Positions 21,962-30,081 of a stretch of DNA of 64,000 bases are shown here, piece by piece; position 1 is the first letter of the stretch, and the number at the start of each line of letters is the position of its first letter. Source of the stretch: Geodermatophilus sp. YIM 151500 (GTDB lineage Bacteria > Actinomycetota > Actinomycetes > Mycobacteriales > Geodermatophilaceae); contig NZ_JAOVZT010000003.1 in the NCBI RefSeq assembly GCF_025716945.1, positions 2,032 to 66,031 of the forward strand, in the 5' to 3' direction. The notes beneath the pieces were generated by a model. It did not search any database. It was given only the letters and a program-made list of their open reading frames with translations, and had not been told where the DNA came from. Position numbers and translations under genes: made by a program.

Positions 21962-21967
21962 TAGACT
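21962..21967 (+). promoter_or_regulatory. -10 box (TAGACT) upstream of ald
   Basis: TAGACT fits TANNNT and would give a 5' leader of about 85-90 bp before the ald ATG at 22063. The same hexamer precedes aroH at 28861. Confidence 0.5.
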
Positions 21968-22062
21968 TCGCGCCAGGCCCGCTCCGAACGGGCGGCCCAC
22001 GACGCGGTGGGCGAGGCCCCGTCACCCTCGGGGACGACCCGCCAGACCAGGGGAGACGTGCG

Positions 22063-23178
22063 ATGCGGGTCGGAGTCCCGACGGAGGTCAAGAACCACGA
22101 GTACCGGGTCGCGCTCACCCCGGCCGGGGTGACCGAGCTGGTCCGGGCCGGGCACGAGGTGTTGGTCCAGCGCGGCGCGGGGGAGGGGTCGTCCATCCCG
22201 GACGGCGACTTCACCGCCGCCGGGGCGCGCATCGTCGCCGACGCCGACGACGTGTGGGCCGACGCCGACCTGCTGCTCAAGGTCAAGGAGCCGGTGCACG
22301 AGGAGTACCACCGGCTGCGCGCCGGGCAGACGCTGTTCACCTACCTGCACCTCGCGGCGTCCAAGGAGTGCACCGACGCCCTGGTCACCAGCGGCACCAC
22401 CGCCATCGCCTACGAGACCGTGCAGACCGCGGACGGCGCGCTGCCGCTGCTCGCGCCCATGTCGGAGGTGGCCGGCCGGATGGCGCCCCAGGTCGGCGCC
22501 CACTGCCTCGAGCGCGCGCACGGCGGGCGCGGGGTGCTCCTCGGCGGCGTCTCCGGCGTCTACGCGGCCAAGGTCGTGGTGATCGGCGCCGGTGTGTCCG
22601 GTATGAACGCGGCGACCATCGCCCTCGGCATGCAGGCCGAGGTCCTCGTGCTCGACCGCGACGTCGACAAGCTGCGGGCCGCCGACCGGGTCTACCGCGG
22701 CCACCTCCAGACCGTCGTCTCCAACGCCTACGAGCTCGAGCGGGCGGTGCTCGACGCCGACCTCGTCATCGGCGCGGTGCTGGTGCCCGGCGCCAAGGCC
22801 CCCACGCTGGTCAGCGACGAGCTGGTGTCGCGGATGAAGCCGGGCTCGGTGCTCGTCGACATCGCCGTCGACCAGGGCGGCTGCTTCGAGTCCAGCCGGC
22901 CCACGACGCACGACGACCCGACCTTCCGGGTGCACGAGTCGGTGTTCTACTGCGTGGCCAACATGCCCGGTGCGGTGCCCAACACCTCCACCTACGCGCT
23001 GACCAACGTCACGCTGCCCTACGTCATGGAGCTGGCCAACGAGGGCACCGGCGCCGCGGTGCGCGGCAACCGGGCGCTGGCGCACGGGGTCAACGTCGTC
23101 GACGGGCAGGTGGTGCTGCCCGAGGTGGCGGCGGCGCACGGCACCACCGCCGTCCCGCTCGAGGAGGTGCTGGCCTGA
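22063..23178 (+). CDS. ald: Alanine dehydrogenase
   Basis: A 371-residue enzyme interconverting L-alanine and pyruvate plus ammonia with NAD(H). ATG 22063 has GGGGAG upstream. It begins [20 protein letters not shown], the classic Ald N-terminus. The substrate-binding and catalytic histidine is in [10 protein letters not shown]; the NAD-binding Rossmann loop is [18 protein letters not shown]; and [17 protein letters not shown] is near the end. In mycobacteria Ald supports alanine use and redox balance under hypoxia. A copy of the last bases of ald is duplicated downstream. Confidence 0.96.
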   Translation: MRVGVPTEVKNHEYRVALTPAGVTELVRAGHEVLVQRGAGEGSSIPDGDFTAAGARIVADADDVWADADLLLKVKEPVHEEYHRLRAGQTLFTYLHLAASKECTDALVTSGTTAIAYETVQTADGALPLLAPMSEVAGRMAPQVGAHCLERAHGGRGVLLGGVSGVYAAKVVVIGAGVSGMNAATIALGMQAEVLVLDRDVDKLRAADRVYRGHLQTVVSNAYELERAVLDADLVIGAVLVPGAKAPTLVSDELVSRMKPGSVLVDIAVDQGGCFESSRPTTHDDPTFRVHESVFYCVANMPGAVPNTSTYALTNVTLPYVMELANEGTGAAVRGNRALAHGVNVVDGQVVLPEVAAAHGTTAVPLEEVLA

Positions 23179-23310
23179 CGACGGCGACGGGAGCATCGCA
23201 GCGAGGAACGAGCGAGGAGCGGACCGGCGCGCGGAGTCGGGCCGACCGGCACGGCCTGACGACGGCGACGGGAGCACCGCAGCGAGCGCCGGCGAGCGAG
23301 GAGCGGCCCG
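23172..23310 (+). repeat. 81-bp-spaced duplication of the ald 3' end
   Basis: GGCCTGACGACGGCGACGGG at 23172, including the ald stop codon, recurs at 23253. Both copies continue through GCAGCGAG and end in GCGAGGAGCGG. The second copy has an extra GCGCCGGC insertion. The duplicated segment occupies the ald-xerD junction. Confidence 0.8.
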
Positions 23311-23330
23311 CCGCGCCCGACGTCGATCGG

Positions 23331-24245
23331 GTGGTGCGCGGCTACCTCGACCACCTCGCCGTCGAGCGAGGGCTGGCCGCCAACACCATCGCCTCCTACC
23401 GGCGCGACCTGCGCCGCTACGCCGAGCACCTGACCGCGGCCGGGGTCGCCGACCTCGGCGAGGTGGCCGAGGCCGACGTCGCCGCCTTCCTCGCCGCCCT
23501 GCGCGCCGGCGACGACGACCACCTCCCGCTGTCGGCGACCTCGGCCGCGCGGGCGGTGGTCGCCGTCCGCGGCCTGCACCGCTTCGCGCTGCTCGACGGG
23601 CTGGTGCCCGACGACGTCGCGCACGAGGTGCGCCCGCCGACCCCGGCGCGTCGGCTGCCCAAGGCGATCCCGGTCGAGTCGGTCGTCGCGCTGATCGAGG
23701 CCGCCGGCTCCACGGAGGGGCCGCGGGGGCTGCGCGACCGGACGCTGCTCGAGCTGCTCTACGGCACCGGGGCGCGGATCTCCGAGGCCGTCGGGCTGGC
23801 CGTCGACGACCTCGACCGCGGGCAGGCGGCGGTGCGGCTGGCCGGCAAGGGCGGCAAGCAGCGCGTCGTCCCCGTGGGCAGCTTCGCGCTGCGCGCGGTC
23901 GACGACTACCTGGTGCGCGCCCGGCCGGCGCTGGCGGCCGCCGGGCGGGGCGGCGCCCGCGGCGGAGCGTTGTTCCTCAACGCCCGGGGCGGCCCGCTGT
24001 CGCGGCAGAGCGCCTGGGCCATCCTCCGGACGGCGGCGGAGCGGGCCGGTCTCTCCGTCGAGGTGTCGCCGCACACGCTGCGGCACTCCTTCGCCACCCA
24101 CCTGCTCGACGGCGGAGCCGACGTCCGGGTCGTGCAGGAGCTCCTCGGGCACGCGTCGGTGACGACGACGCAGGTGTACACGCTCGTCACCGTCGACCGA
24201 CTGCGGGAGGTGTACGCGACCAGCCATCCGAGGGCGCACAGCTGA
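23331..24245 (+). CDS. xerD: Tyrosine recombinase XerD
   Basis: A 304-residue recombinase that, with XerC, resolves chromosome dimers at dif. The N-terminal core-binding domain is [20 protein letters not shown] and onward. The catalytic domain shows the first Arg in [11 protein letters not shown], the Lys in [11 protein letters not shown], the His-x-x-Arg box [12 protein letters not shown], and [16 protein letters not shown] with the nucleophilic Tyr. I start at GTG 23331 because no ATG/GTG/TTG lies between the ald stop and there; GTG 23334 is equally possible. No good ribosome site is seen. Confidence 0.9.
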   Translation: MVRGYLDHLAVERGLAANTIASYRRDLRRYAEHLTAAGVADLGEVAEADVAAFLAALRAGDDDHLPLSATSAARAVVAVRGLHRFALLDGLVPDDVAHEVRPPTPARRLPKAIPVESVVALIEAAGSTEGPRGLRDRTLLELLYGTGARISEAVGLAVDDLDRGQAAVRLAGKGGKQRVVPVGSFALRAVDDYLVRARPALAAAGRGGARGGALFLNARGGPLSRQSAWAILRTAAERAGLSVEVSPHTLRHSFATHLLDGGADVRVVQELLGHASVTTTQVYTLVTVDRLREVYATSHPRAHS

Positions 24246-24373
24246 CAACCGACGCGCGCGTCGTCGGCGGACCTGCACAACGCTTTCGGCTTGAGGGTGG
24301 CGACTTGTCGTCACTTCTGCACAGCGAAGGCGTCGTCGCGGCGTGCCTCCGTGGCACGGCTGACGACACTCCG

Positions 24374-24379
24374 TAGCTT
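24374..24379 (+). promoter_or_regulatory. Candidate -10 box (TAGCTT) for the parA-scp operon
   Basis: TAGCTT lies 80 bp before parA in the 214-bp gap after xerD. No convincing -35 accompanies it, so it is a weak call. Confidence 0.3.
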
Positions 24380-24459
24380 CGTCGTCACCCGAGCGGGCAG
24401 GACGGCTGACCGCGACCGGAACCGACCGGATCGGGGCACGAGCTGGAGGCGATGGACCC

Positions 24460-25365
24460 ATGGCGATCCGAGCGGACGCAGCCCCCGCCGTCGCGCGCCC
24501 GCACGACACCGACGTCGAGATGGGCGCCGCCCCCTCCCGGCTGGACCCCGCCCGGGCGCGGCAGCACCGGCTGCCCGACCCGCCCCCGCTCGAGCGGCAC
24601 GGCCCCGCGCGGATCATCGCGATGTGCAACCAGAAGGGCGGTGTCGGCAAGACGACGTCGACCATCAACCTGGGTGCGGCGCTGGTCGAGTTCGGCCGTC
24701 GGGTGCTGCTCGTCGACCTCGACCCGCAGGGTGCGCTCTCGGTCGGGCTCGGCGTCCCGGCCCAGCAGCTGGAGCGCACGGTCTACAACGCGCTGATGGA
24801 GCGGCGGACCACGCTGGCCGACGTCCGGGTGCCCACCGACGTCGCCGGGCTGGACCTGGTGCCGAGCAACATCGACCTGTCGGCCGCCGAGGTGCAGCTG
24901 GTCAGCGAGGTGGCGCGGGAGCAGACGCTGATGCGCTGCCTGGACTCGGTGCGCGAGGAGTACGACTACATCCTCGTCGACTGCCAGCCCTCGCTGGGCC
25001 TGCTGACGGTCAACGCACTCACCGCCGCGCACGGCGTGATGATCCCGCTCGAGTGCGAGTTCTTCTCCCTGCGCGGCGTCGCCCTCCTCGTCGACACCAT
25101 CGACAAGGTCAAGGAGCGGCTCAACCCGCAGCTGGAGATCTCCGGGATCCTGGCCACGATGTACGACTCGCGCACCGTGCACTGCCGCGAGGTGTTCAGC
25201 CGGGTGGTCGAGGCCTTCGGCGACACCGTCTTCCAGACCGTCATCCACCGCACCGTCCGCTTCCCGGAGACCACGGTCGCGGGGCAGCCGATCACCACCT
25301 GGGCTCCCACCTCGTCGGGTGCCTCGGCCTACCGCGACCTGGCCAAGGAGGTTCTCTCGCTGTGA
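24460..25365 (+). CDS. ParA/Soj-family ATPase of the scpAB locus
   Basis: A 301-residue deviant-Walker ATPase from ATG 24460. About 50 disordered residues precede IIAMCNQKGGVGKTTSTINL (Walker A). Walker A' is LLVDLDPQGALSVGLG and the switch region YDYILVDCQPSLGLLTVNAL. This ParA is not the one partnered with ParB near the origin. In Actinobacteria this version sits upstream of scpA/scpB, as here, suggesting a role linked to condensin-mediated chromosome organisation. The stop overlaps the next gene by 4 bp (GTGA). Confidence 0.88.
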   Translation: MAIRADAAPAVARPHDTDVEMGAAPSRLDPARARQHRLPDPPPLERHGPARIIAMCNQKGGVGKTTSTINLGAALVEFGRRVLLVDLDPQGALSVGLGVPAQQLERTVYNALMERRTTLADVRVPTDVAGLDLVPSNIDLSAAEVQLVSEVAREQTLMRCLDSVREEYDYILVDCQPSLGLLTVNALTAAHGVMIPLECEFFSLRGVALLVDTIDKVKERLNPQLEISGILATMYDSRTVHCREVFSRVVEAFGDTVFQTVIHRTVRFPETTVAGQPITTWAPTSSGASAYRDLAKEVLSL

Positions 25366-25913
25366 CGAGGAGGCCCGTGCTCCCCGGCGCGTCGGAGCTG
25401 TTCCGGCGCACCGACACCAAGCCCGACGAGGCGGAGGTGACCGAGCTGCCGAGCATGTCCGCGGCGACCAGTTCCCCGGCGCTGCGCGGCCGTCGTGCCG
25501 AGGCCGGGGAGCCGACCCCGGGCATGCCGCTGACCCTGGTGCCCGGCGGGGCGTCCGGCTCCGGTGCCGCGTCCGGGCCCGCGTCCGGCTCCGCCGACGC
25601 GCTGGCCGCCTTCCGCGCGCCGACGGCCCCGGCCGTCCCCACCGCGCAGCCGCTGTCCGCCCCGGGGCCGCTCAAGCGCGGCCGGCCGGCGCGCACCCGG
25701 GTGGAGCGGACCAAGCACGACGAGAAGATCACGGTCTACATCTCCGCCGACGAGCTGCTGGCCCTGGAGAGCGCGCGATTGTCGCTGCGCGCGCAGCACG
25801 GTGTGGCCGCCGATCGCGGGCGGATCGTGCGCGAGGCCGTGTCCGTGCTGCTCGCCGACCTCGCCGAGCGCGGCGAGGAGTCGGTGCTCGTCCGGCGGCT
25901 CAAGGGCTCGTAG
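25362..25913 (+). CDS. Ribbon-helix-helix-like protein coupled to the ParA
   Basis: A 183-residue protein from GTG 25362. About 110 residues of low-complexity Ala/Ser/Pro/Gly sequence come first. A basic patch (KRGRPARTRVERTKHDEK) follows, then ITVYISADELLALESARLSL and RIVREAVSVLLADLAERGEE. The strand plus two helices resemble a ribbon-helix-helix DNA-binding domain. Its translational coupling to the ParA suggests it is the DNA- or partner-binding component, in place of ParB. The family assignment is from visual pattern only. Confidence 0.65.
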   Translation: MTRRPVLPGASELFRRTDTKPDEAEVTELPSMSAATSSPALRGRRAEAGEPTPGMPLTLVPGGASGSGAASGPASGSADALAAFRAPTAPAVPTAQPLSAPGPLKRGRPARTRVERTKHDEKITVYISADELLALESARLSLRAQHGVAADRGRIVREAVSVLLADLAERGEESVLVRRLKGS

Positions 25914-26060
25914 CTCCGTCGTCCACCGGACGACACCGCGGCCAGGTGCCGTCCCGGGATGCGATGAGCCGCTGCTCCCACCTCGGTCGGGAGGCCCCCT
26001 GCCCCCGCGCCCGAGACGGGACGTTCCGCAGCGGCGGCGCCTCCCGTCCGCCCCGGCTCC

Positions 26061-26066
26061 TAGGCT
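26061..26066 (+). promoter_or_regulatory. -10 box (TAGGCT) for a leaderless scpA transcript
   Basis: TAGGCT is followed by 6 bp and GTG 26073. No Shine-Dalgarno sequence precedes the GTG, which supports leaderless initiation. Confidence 0.6.
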
Positions 26067-26072
26067 GGCTCC

Positions 26073-26900
26073 GTGACCGAGGACGGGGCGGCGCGGTTCA
26101 CGGTCCGGCTCACCAACTTCGAGGGCCCGTTCGACCTGCTGCTGCAGCTGATCGGCCGGCACAAGCTCGACGTCACCGAGATCGCCCTGTCGACGGTCAC
26201 CGACGAGTTCATCGCCCACCTCCGCGCGCTCGGCGACGGGCTCGACCTCGACCAGGCCAGCGAGTTCCTCGTGGTGGCCGCCACCCTGCTCGACCTCAAA
26301 GCCGCGCGGCTGCTGCCCGCCGCCGACGTCGACGACGAGGACGACCTCGAGCTGCTGGAGGCCCGCGACCTGCTGTTCGCGCGGCTGCTGCAGTACCGGG
26401 CCTACAAGCAGGCGGCCGAGTTCCTGCGCGGCCGGGACGAGACGGCGGCGAGGCGCTTCCCGCGGACGGCGACCCTCGAGCCCCGCTTCGCCGACCTGGT
26501 GCCCGAGGTGGCCCTCGACCTCACGCCGGAGCAGTTCGCCGCGCTGGCCGCGCGGGCGCTGGTGCCGAAGGCGCCGCCGGTGGTCGACGTCGGCCACCTG
26601 CACGCTCCGCCGGTCAACGTCGCCGAGCAGCTGCTCGTCGTCCGCAACCACCTGGCGCGGGTGGGCACCGCGTCGTTCAGGTCGCTCACCGCCGACTGCG
26701 CGCACACGCTCGAGGTGGTGGCTCGCTTCCTGGCGCTGCTGGAGCTCTACCGTCAGCAGCGGGTGGTGTTCGAGCAGCTGACGCCGCTGGGGGAGCTGGT
26801 GGTCCGGTGGACCGGTTCGGCGCTGCCCGCCCGGGCCGGCGCGGCGGAGCCGGACCCGGACGGCGGGGGCGACGTGGACGGGATGGAGGACCACCGGTGA
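26073..26900 (+). CDS. scpA: Segregation and condensation protein A
   Basis: A 275-residue kleisin of the SMC-ScpA-ScpB condensin. The N-terminus FTVRLTNFEGPFDLLLQLIG is the SMC-neck binding part, followed by HKLDVTEIALSTVTDEFIAH. The C-terminal winged-helix region includes VVARFLALLELYRQQRVVFE. The stop overlaps scpB by 4 bp. The gene has its own promoter despite following the parA unit by about 160 bp. Confidence 0.93.
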   Translation: MTEDGAARFTVRLTNFEGPFDLLLQLIGRHKLDVTEIALSTVTDEFIAHLRALGDGLDLDQASEFLVVAATLLDLKAARLLPAADVDDEDDLELLEARDLLFARLLQYRAYKQAAEFLRGRDETAARRFPRTATLEPRFADLVPEVALDLTPEQFAALAARALVPKAPPVVDVGHLHAPPVNVAEQLLVVRNHLARVGTASFRSLTADCAHTLEVVARFLALLELYRQQRVVFEQLTPLGELVVRWTGSALPARAGAAEPDPDGGGDVDGMEDHR

Positions 26901-27727
26901 ACGGCGAGGACCGCGGGCCCATCTCGTGGGAGTCGCTGGCCGCCGAACTCGCCGCCACCCGCGAGGAGGCGGCCGACCGGGGCGACGCCGACCCGCAGAC
27001 CTGGGACGCCGTCGCGGCGGAGCTGGCCGCGCGGGTGGCCGAGCGGCCGGCCGGGGCGGAGCCGCCGCTGGTCGCCGTCCCGGTGGAGGACGACGACTCG
27101 CCGGACACCGCACCGCCCGCCGCGCCGCAGCCGGCGGCCGGCGCGGAGCCGGCCGCCGACGAACCCCTCGCCGAATTGGACCCGGTCGCGCTGCGCGGCG
27201 GCCTGGAGGCGCTGCTGTTCGTGGTCGACGACCCGGTCGACGAGGAGACGCTGGCCGCCGCGCTGCGCTGTCCGCCCGAGCAGGTGGCGGCCGGGCTGGC
27301 CGAGCTGGCCGCCGACTACGACCGCCGCCGGGCCGGGATGACGCTGCGCCGGGTGGGGGAGGAGTGGCGGCTCTACACCCGCGACGAGCACGCGGAGGTG
27401 GTCTCGCGGTACCTCGGGGAGGGGCAGCGCAGCCGGCTGAGCCAGGCCGCGCTGGAGACCCTCGCGGTGATCGCCTACCGCCAGCCGGTGACCCGGGCCC
27501 GCGTCTCCGCGATCCGCGGCGTCGGCGTGGACGGCGTCATGCGCACCTTGCTCGCCCGCGGGCTGGTGCACGAGGTCGGCAGCGACCCCGACACCGGGGG
27601 TGGCCTCTACGGGACGACGCCGCTGTTCCTCGAGCGGCTCGGGCTCACCGGGTTGGACGAGCTGCCCGACCTGGCGCCGCTGCTGCCCGACCCGTCGTCC
27701 GTGCTCGACGAGCACCCCGACGGCTGA
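26897..27727 (+). CDS. scpB: Segregation and condensation protein B
   Basis: A 276-residue protein from GTG 26897. About 90 acidic, Ala/Pro-rich residues precede the conserved core, which has two winged helices: LRGGLEALLFVVDDPVDEET to MTLRRVGEEWRLYTR, then LSQAALETLAVIAYRQPVTR and GVDGVMRTLLARGLVHEVG. ScpB dimers bind the ScpA kleisin. The N-terminal extension makes it longer than the usual 180-220 residues. Two hairpins follow its stop. Confidence 0.93.
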   Translation: MNGEDRGPISWESLAAELAATREEAADRGDADPQTWDAVAAELAARVAERPAGAEPPLVAVPVEDDDSPDTAPPAAPQPAAGAEPAADEPLAELDPVALRGGLEALLFVVDDPVDEETLAAALRCPPEQVAAGLAELAADYDRRRAGMTLRRVGEEWRLYTRDEHAEVVSRYLGEGQRSRLSQAALETLAVIAYRQPVTRARVSAIRGVGVDGVMRTLLARGLVHEVGSDPDTGGGLYGTTPLFLERLGLTGLDELPDLAPLLPDPSSVLDEHPDG

Positions 27728-27743
27728 GCACGGCCCGCGCGGC

Positions 27744-27761
27744 TGGCGGCCCGGGCCGCCA
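27744..27761 (+). terminator. Perfect 18-bp palindrome after scpB
   Basis: TGGCGGCCC is followed directly by GGGCCGCCA, 17 bp past the scpB stop. It has no T-tract, as is common for high-GC terminators. Confidence 0.5.
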
Positions 27762-27771
27762 GTGGTGCCCA

Positions 27772-27835
27772 TCTGCGGTGCTGTTCGAGCTCCTGCGGTG
27801 CTGCACGACCGCAGGAGCACGAAGACCACCGCAGA
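27772..27835. repeat. 64-bp near-perfect palindrome
   Basis: The segment closely matches its own reverse complement. The outer arms TCTGCGGTG/CACCGCAGA (27772-27780, 27827-27835) and the inner perfect arms GCTCCTGCGGT/ACCGCAGGAGC (27789-27799, 27808-27818) are separated by short mismatched stretches; the loop is 8 bp. It lies between scpB and the pseudouridine synthase gene. It could be a terminator, a REP-like element or a protein-binding site. Confidence 0.8.
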
Positions 27836-27880
27836 AGCGGGCCGAACCGGGCGCTCCGCCCGGGTGGGAGACTGGATCCG

Positions 27881-28759
27881 ATGAACGCCGATCCGCCCAC
27901 CGGGCCGCGCGACGCCTCGATCGACCTCTCCGACGAGGGGCCCACGACCGAGGGCGGCGAGGGCTGGTCGGAGCACATGGAGCTGGCGCCCGCCCATCCG
28001 GGCGACCGGCGGGAGCCCGCGCGCGAGCCGGAGCGGCAGGGCGAGCGGCTGCAGAAGGTGCTGGCGCGGGCCGGCGTGGCCTCCCGGCGGGTGTGCGAGG
28101 ACATGATCGCCGCCGGGCGGATCAGCGTGAACGGCAAGCGGGTCGACGTCCAGGGCATGCGGGTCGACCCGCGCACCGACCGGATCGCCGTCGACGGCGC
28201 GCGCATCGAGATCCGCGACGACCGGGTCTCCTACGCGCTGAACAAGCCGTACGGGGTTCTCACCGCGATGAGCGACGACCGCGCCCGACCGACCATCGGC
28301 GACATGATCGGCGACCTGGCGCCCGGCCTGGTGCACGTCGGCCGCCTCGACCAGGACACCGAGGGCCTGCTGCTCGTCACCAACGACGGCGAGCTCGCCC
28401 ACCGGCTGGCGCACCCCTCCTACGAGGTCCGCAAGACCTACCTCGCCCAGGTGTCGGGCTCCATCCCGCGCGACCTGCACCGGAGGCTGCGCGCGGGCGT
28501 CGAGCTCGACGACGGCCCGGTCGCCGTCGACTCGTTCCAGGTGGTCGACACCCACGCCGGGCAGTCCGTCGTCGAGGTGGTGCTGCACGAGGGGCGCAAG
28601 CACATCGTGCGGCGGCTGCTGGCCGAGGTCGGGCTGCCGGTCTCCCGGCTGACGCGCACCGCGGTCGGACCGGTGCAGCTTCAGCGCATGCGCACCGGCA
28701 CCATCCGGCGGCTGACCCGCCAGGAGGTCGGCGCCCTGGAGGAGCTCGTCGGCCTCTGA
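27881..28759 (+). CDS. rluB: RsuA/RluB-family pseudouridine synthase
   Basis: A 292-residue protein from ATG 27881. About 50 charged residues come first, then an S4 RNA-binding domain (ERLQKVLARAGVASRRVCED), then the synthase domain. The catalytic Asp is in VGRLDQDTEGLLLVTNDGEL, and the family's EGRKHIVRRLLAEVGLPV follows. Enzymes of this group modify the 23S rRNA peptidyl-transferase region (RluB type) or 16S rRNA (RsuA type). The scpA-scpB-rluB order favours RluB. Confidence 0.9.
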   Translation: MNADPPTGPRDASIDLSDEGPTTEGGEGWSEHMELAPAHPGDRREPAREPERQGERLQKVLARAGVASRRVCEDMIAAGRISVNGKRVDVQGMRVDPRTDRIAVDGARIEIRDDRVSYALNKPYGVLTAMSDDRARPTIGDMIGDLAPGLVHVGRLDQDTEGLLLVTNDGELAHRLAHPSYEVRKTYLAQVSGSIPRDLHRRLRAGVELDDGPVAVDSFQVVDTHAGQSVVEVVLHEGRKHIVRRLLAEVGLPVSRLTRTAVGPVQLQRMRTGTIRRLTRQEVGALEELVGL

Positions 28760-28860
28760 ACCGGTCGCGCCGCCCGACGCTGCGCCTCCGTGCCGCGGTC
28801 GGGGCGTGTCCGGCGACGGGGCGGCGGGGAAGCCGAGGACGGTGGCCGGCGCGGCGAACC

Positions 28861-28866
28861 TAGACT
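28861..28866 (+). promoter_or_regulatory. -10 box (TAGACT) upstream of aroH
   Basis: TAGACT fits TANNNT, about 74 bp upstream of the aroH ATG. Confidence 0.5.
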
Positions 28867-28939
28867 CGTACGGGCTCCCGGTCGACCGGGCGCCGGATCC
28901 CGCAGGCGCCCCGGCGTCGCGAGCGAGCGAGGAGAGTGC

Positions 28940-29302
28940 ATGGCCGTCCGAGCCATCCGCGGCGCGACCCAGGTCGACGCCGACGACCGGGAGGAGATCC
29001 TCCGCGCCACCCGGGAGCTGGTATCGGCTGTGATCGACCGCAACGGCCTGGTCTCCGACGACCTGATCAGCATCCTGTTCACCGCCACCCCCGACCTCGT
29101 CGCCGAGTTCCCCGCGCTGGCCGCCCGCGAGCTCGGCCTCGGCGACGTCCCGCTGATGTGCGCCACCGAGATCGACGTCCCGCACGCGCTGCCGCGGGTG
29201 CTGCGGCTGATGGCGCACGTGGAGACGCCGAAGTCGCGCGCCGACATCCAGCACGTCTACCTGCGCGGTGCCGTGGCCCTCCGCCGGGACATAGCCCAGT
29301 GA
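28940..29302 (+). CDS. aroH: Chorismate mutase, AroH class
   Basis: A 120-residue protein from ATG 28940 with GGAGAG upstream. It follows the monofunctional AroH fold: [20 protein letters not shown], then [40 protein letters not shown] and [13 protein letters not shown]. The catalytic Arg (RGAT), Glu (TEIDV) and Tyr/Arg near the end are present. It converts chorismate to prephenate for Phe/Tyr synthesis. The stop overlaps the first of three GTGs that could start cmk. Confidence 0.92.
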   Translation: MAVRAIRGATQVDADDREEILRATRELVSAVIDRNGLVSDDLISILFTATPDLVAEFPALAARELGLGDVPLMCATEIDVPHALPRVLRLMAHVETPKSRADIQHVYLRGAVALRRDIAQ

Positions 29303-29402
29303 GCGAGCGCCAGCGAGCGGATGCCACCGGGCCGGGTCAGAGCCCAGTGAGCGAGCGCCAGCGAGCGGATGCCGCCGGGCCGGGCCAGAGCGCAGTGAGC
29401 GA
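29293..29402 (+). repeat. 48-bp tandem duplication carrying the cmk start codon
   Basis: Units at 29293-29340 and 29341-29388 are nearly identical, and a 14-bp third start lies at 29389. Each begins AGC[C/G]CAGTGAGCGA, so each supplies an in-frame GTG (29299, 29347, 29395). The unit length is a multiple of three. Confidence 0.85.
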
Positions 29403-30081
29403 CTTCCGAGGGCAGGTGACGCTCGACGGGCCGTCGGGGACCGGCAAGAGCAGCGTCGCCCGGGACGTGGCCCGCCGGCTCGACGCGGCCTACCTCGACA
29501 CCGGGGCCATGTACCGGGCCGCGACTGTCGCGGTGCTCGACGCCGGCGTGGGGCTCGACGACAAGGTCGCGGTCGCCCGCGCCGTCGCCGACGCGAAGAT
29601 CGAGATCGGCACGGACGCCGCCACCGAGGTGGTCACGGTCGACGGCGTGGACGTGGCCGAGCGCATCCGGGGCGCCGAGGTGACCCGCGCCGTCTCCCCG
29701 GTCTCCGCCGTCCCCGCCGTCCGCCGGCTGCTGGTCGCCCGGCAGCGCGAGTTGGTGGCCGAGGCGGACGCCGTCGTCGTGGAGGGCCGCGACATCGGCA
29801 CGGTCGTGCTGCCCGACGCGACGCTGAAGATCTACCTGACCGCCGCGCCCGAGGTCCGGGCGCGGCGGCGGGCCGGTCAGCTGGGCGTCACCGACCCCGG
29901 CAAGATCGCCGCGCTCGCCTCCGACATGCGGCGTCGCGACGAGTACGACAGCCGGCGGGCCGACAGCCCGCTGCGCCCGGCGGCCGACGCCGTCGTGCTG
30001 GACAGCACCGACCTCGACCGCGAGGCCGTCGTCGACCGCGTCGTCGAGCTGGCCCGGTCGACGGTGGCGGGGCGGGCATGA
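29395..30081 (+). CDS. cmk: Cytidylate kinase
   Basis: A 228-residue P-loop kinase phosphorylating CMP/dCMP. The P-loop is [20 protein letters not shown]. The family motifs [38 protein letters not shown] and the Asp in [18 protein letters not shown] are all present. I chose GTG 29395, which gives the usual family length. GTG 29299 (overlapping the aroH stop) or 29347 would add one or two 16-residue repeats ([16 protein letters not shown] type). Coupled to der by a 4-bp overlap. Confidence 0.92.
   Translation: MSDFRGQVTLDGPSGTGKSSVARDVARRLDAAYLDTGAMYRAATVAVLDAGVGLDDKVAVARAVADAKIEIGTDAATEVVTVDGVDVAERIRGAEVTRAVSPVSAVPAVRRLLVARQRELVAEADAVVVEGRDIGTVVLPDATLKIYLTAAPEVRARRRAGQLGVTDPGKIAALASDMRRRDEYDSRRADSPLRPAADAVVLDSTDLDREAVVDRVVELARSTVAGRA

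Noticed and set aside
21893-22063. Riboswitch in the ald leader
   Set aside because: The leader of about 90 bases is GC-rich, but I see no known aptamer core and cannot fold it reliably.
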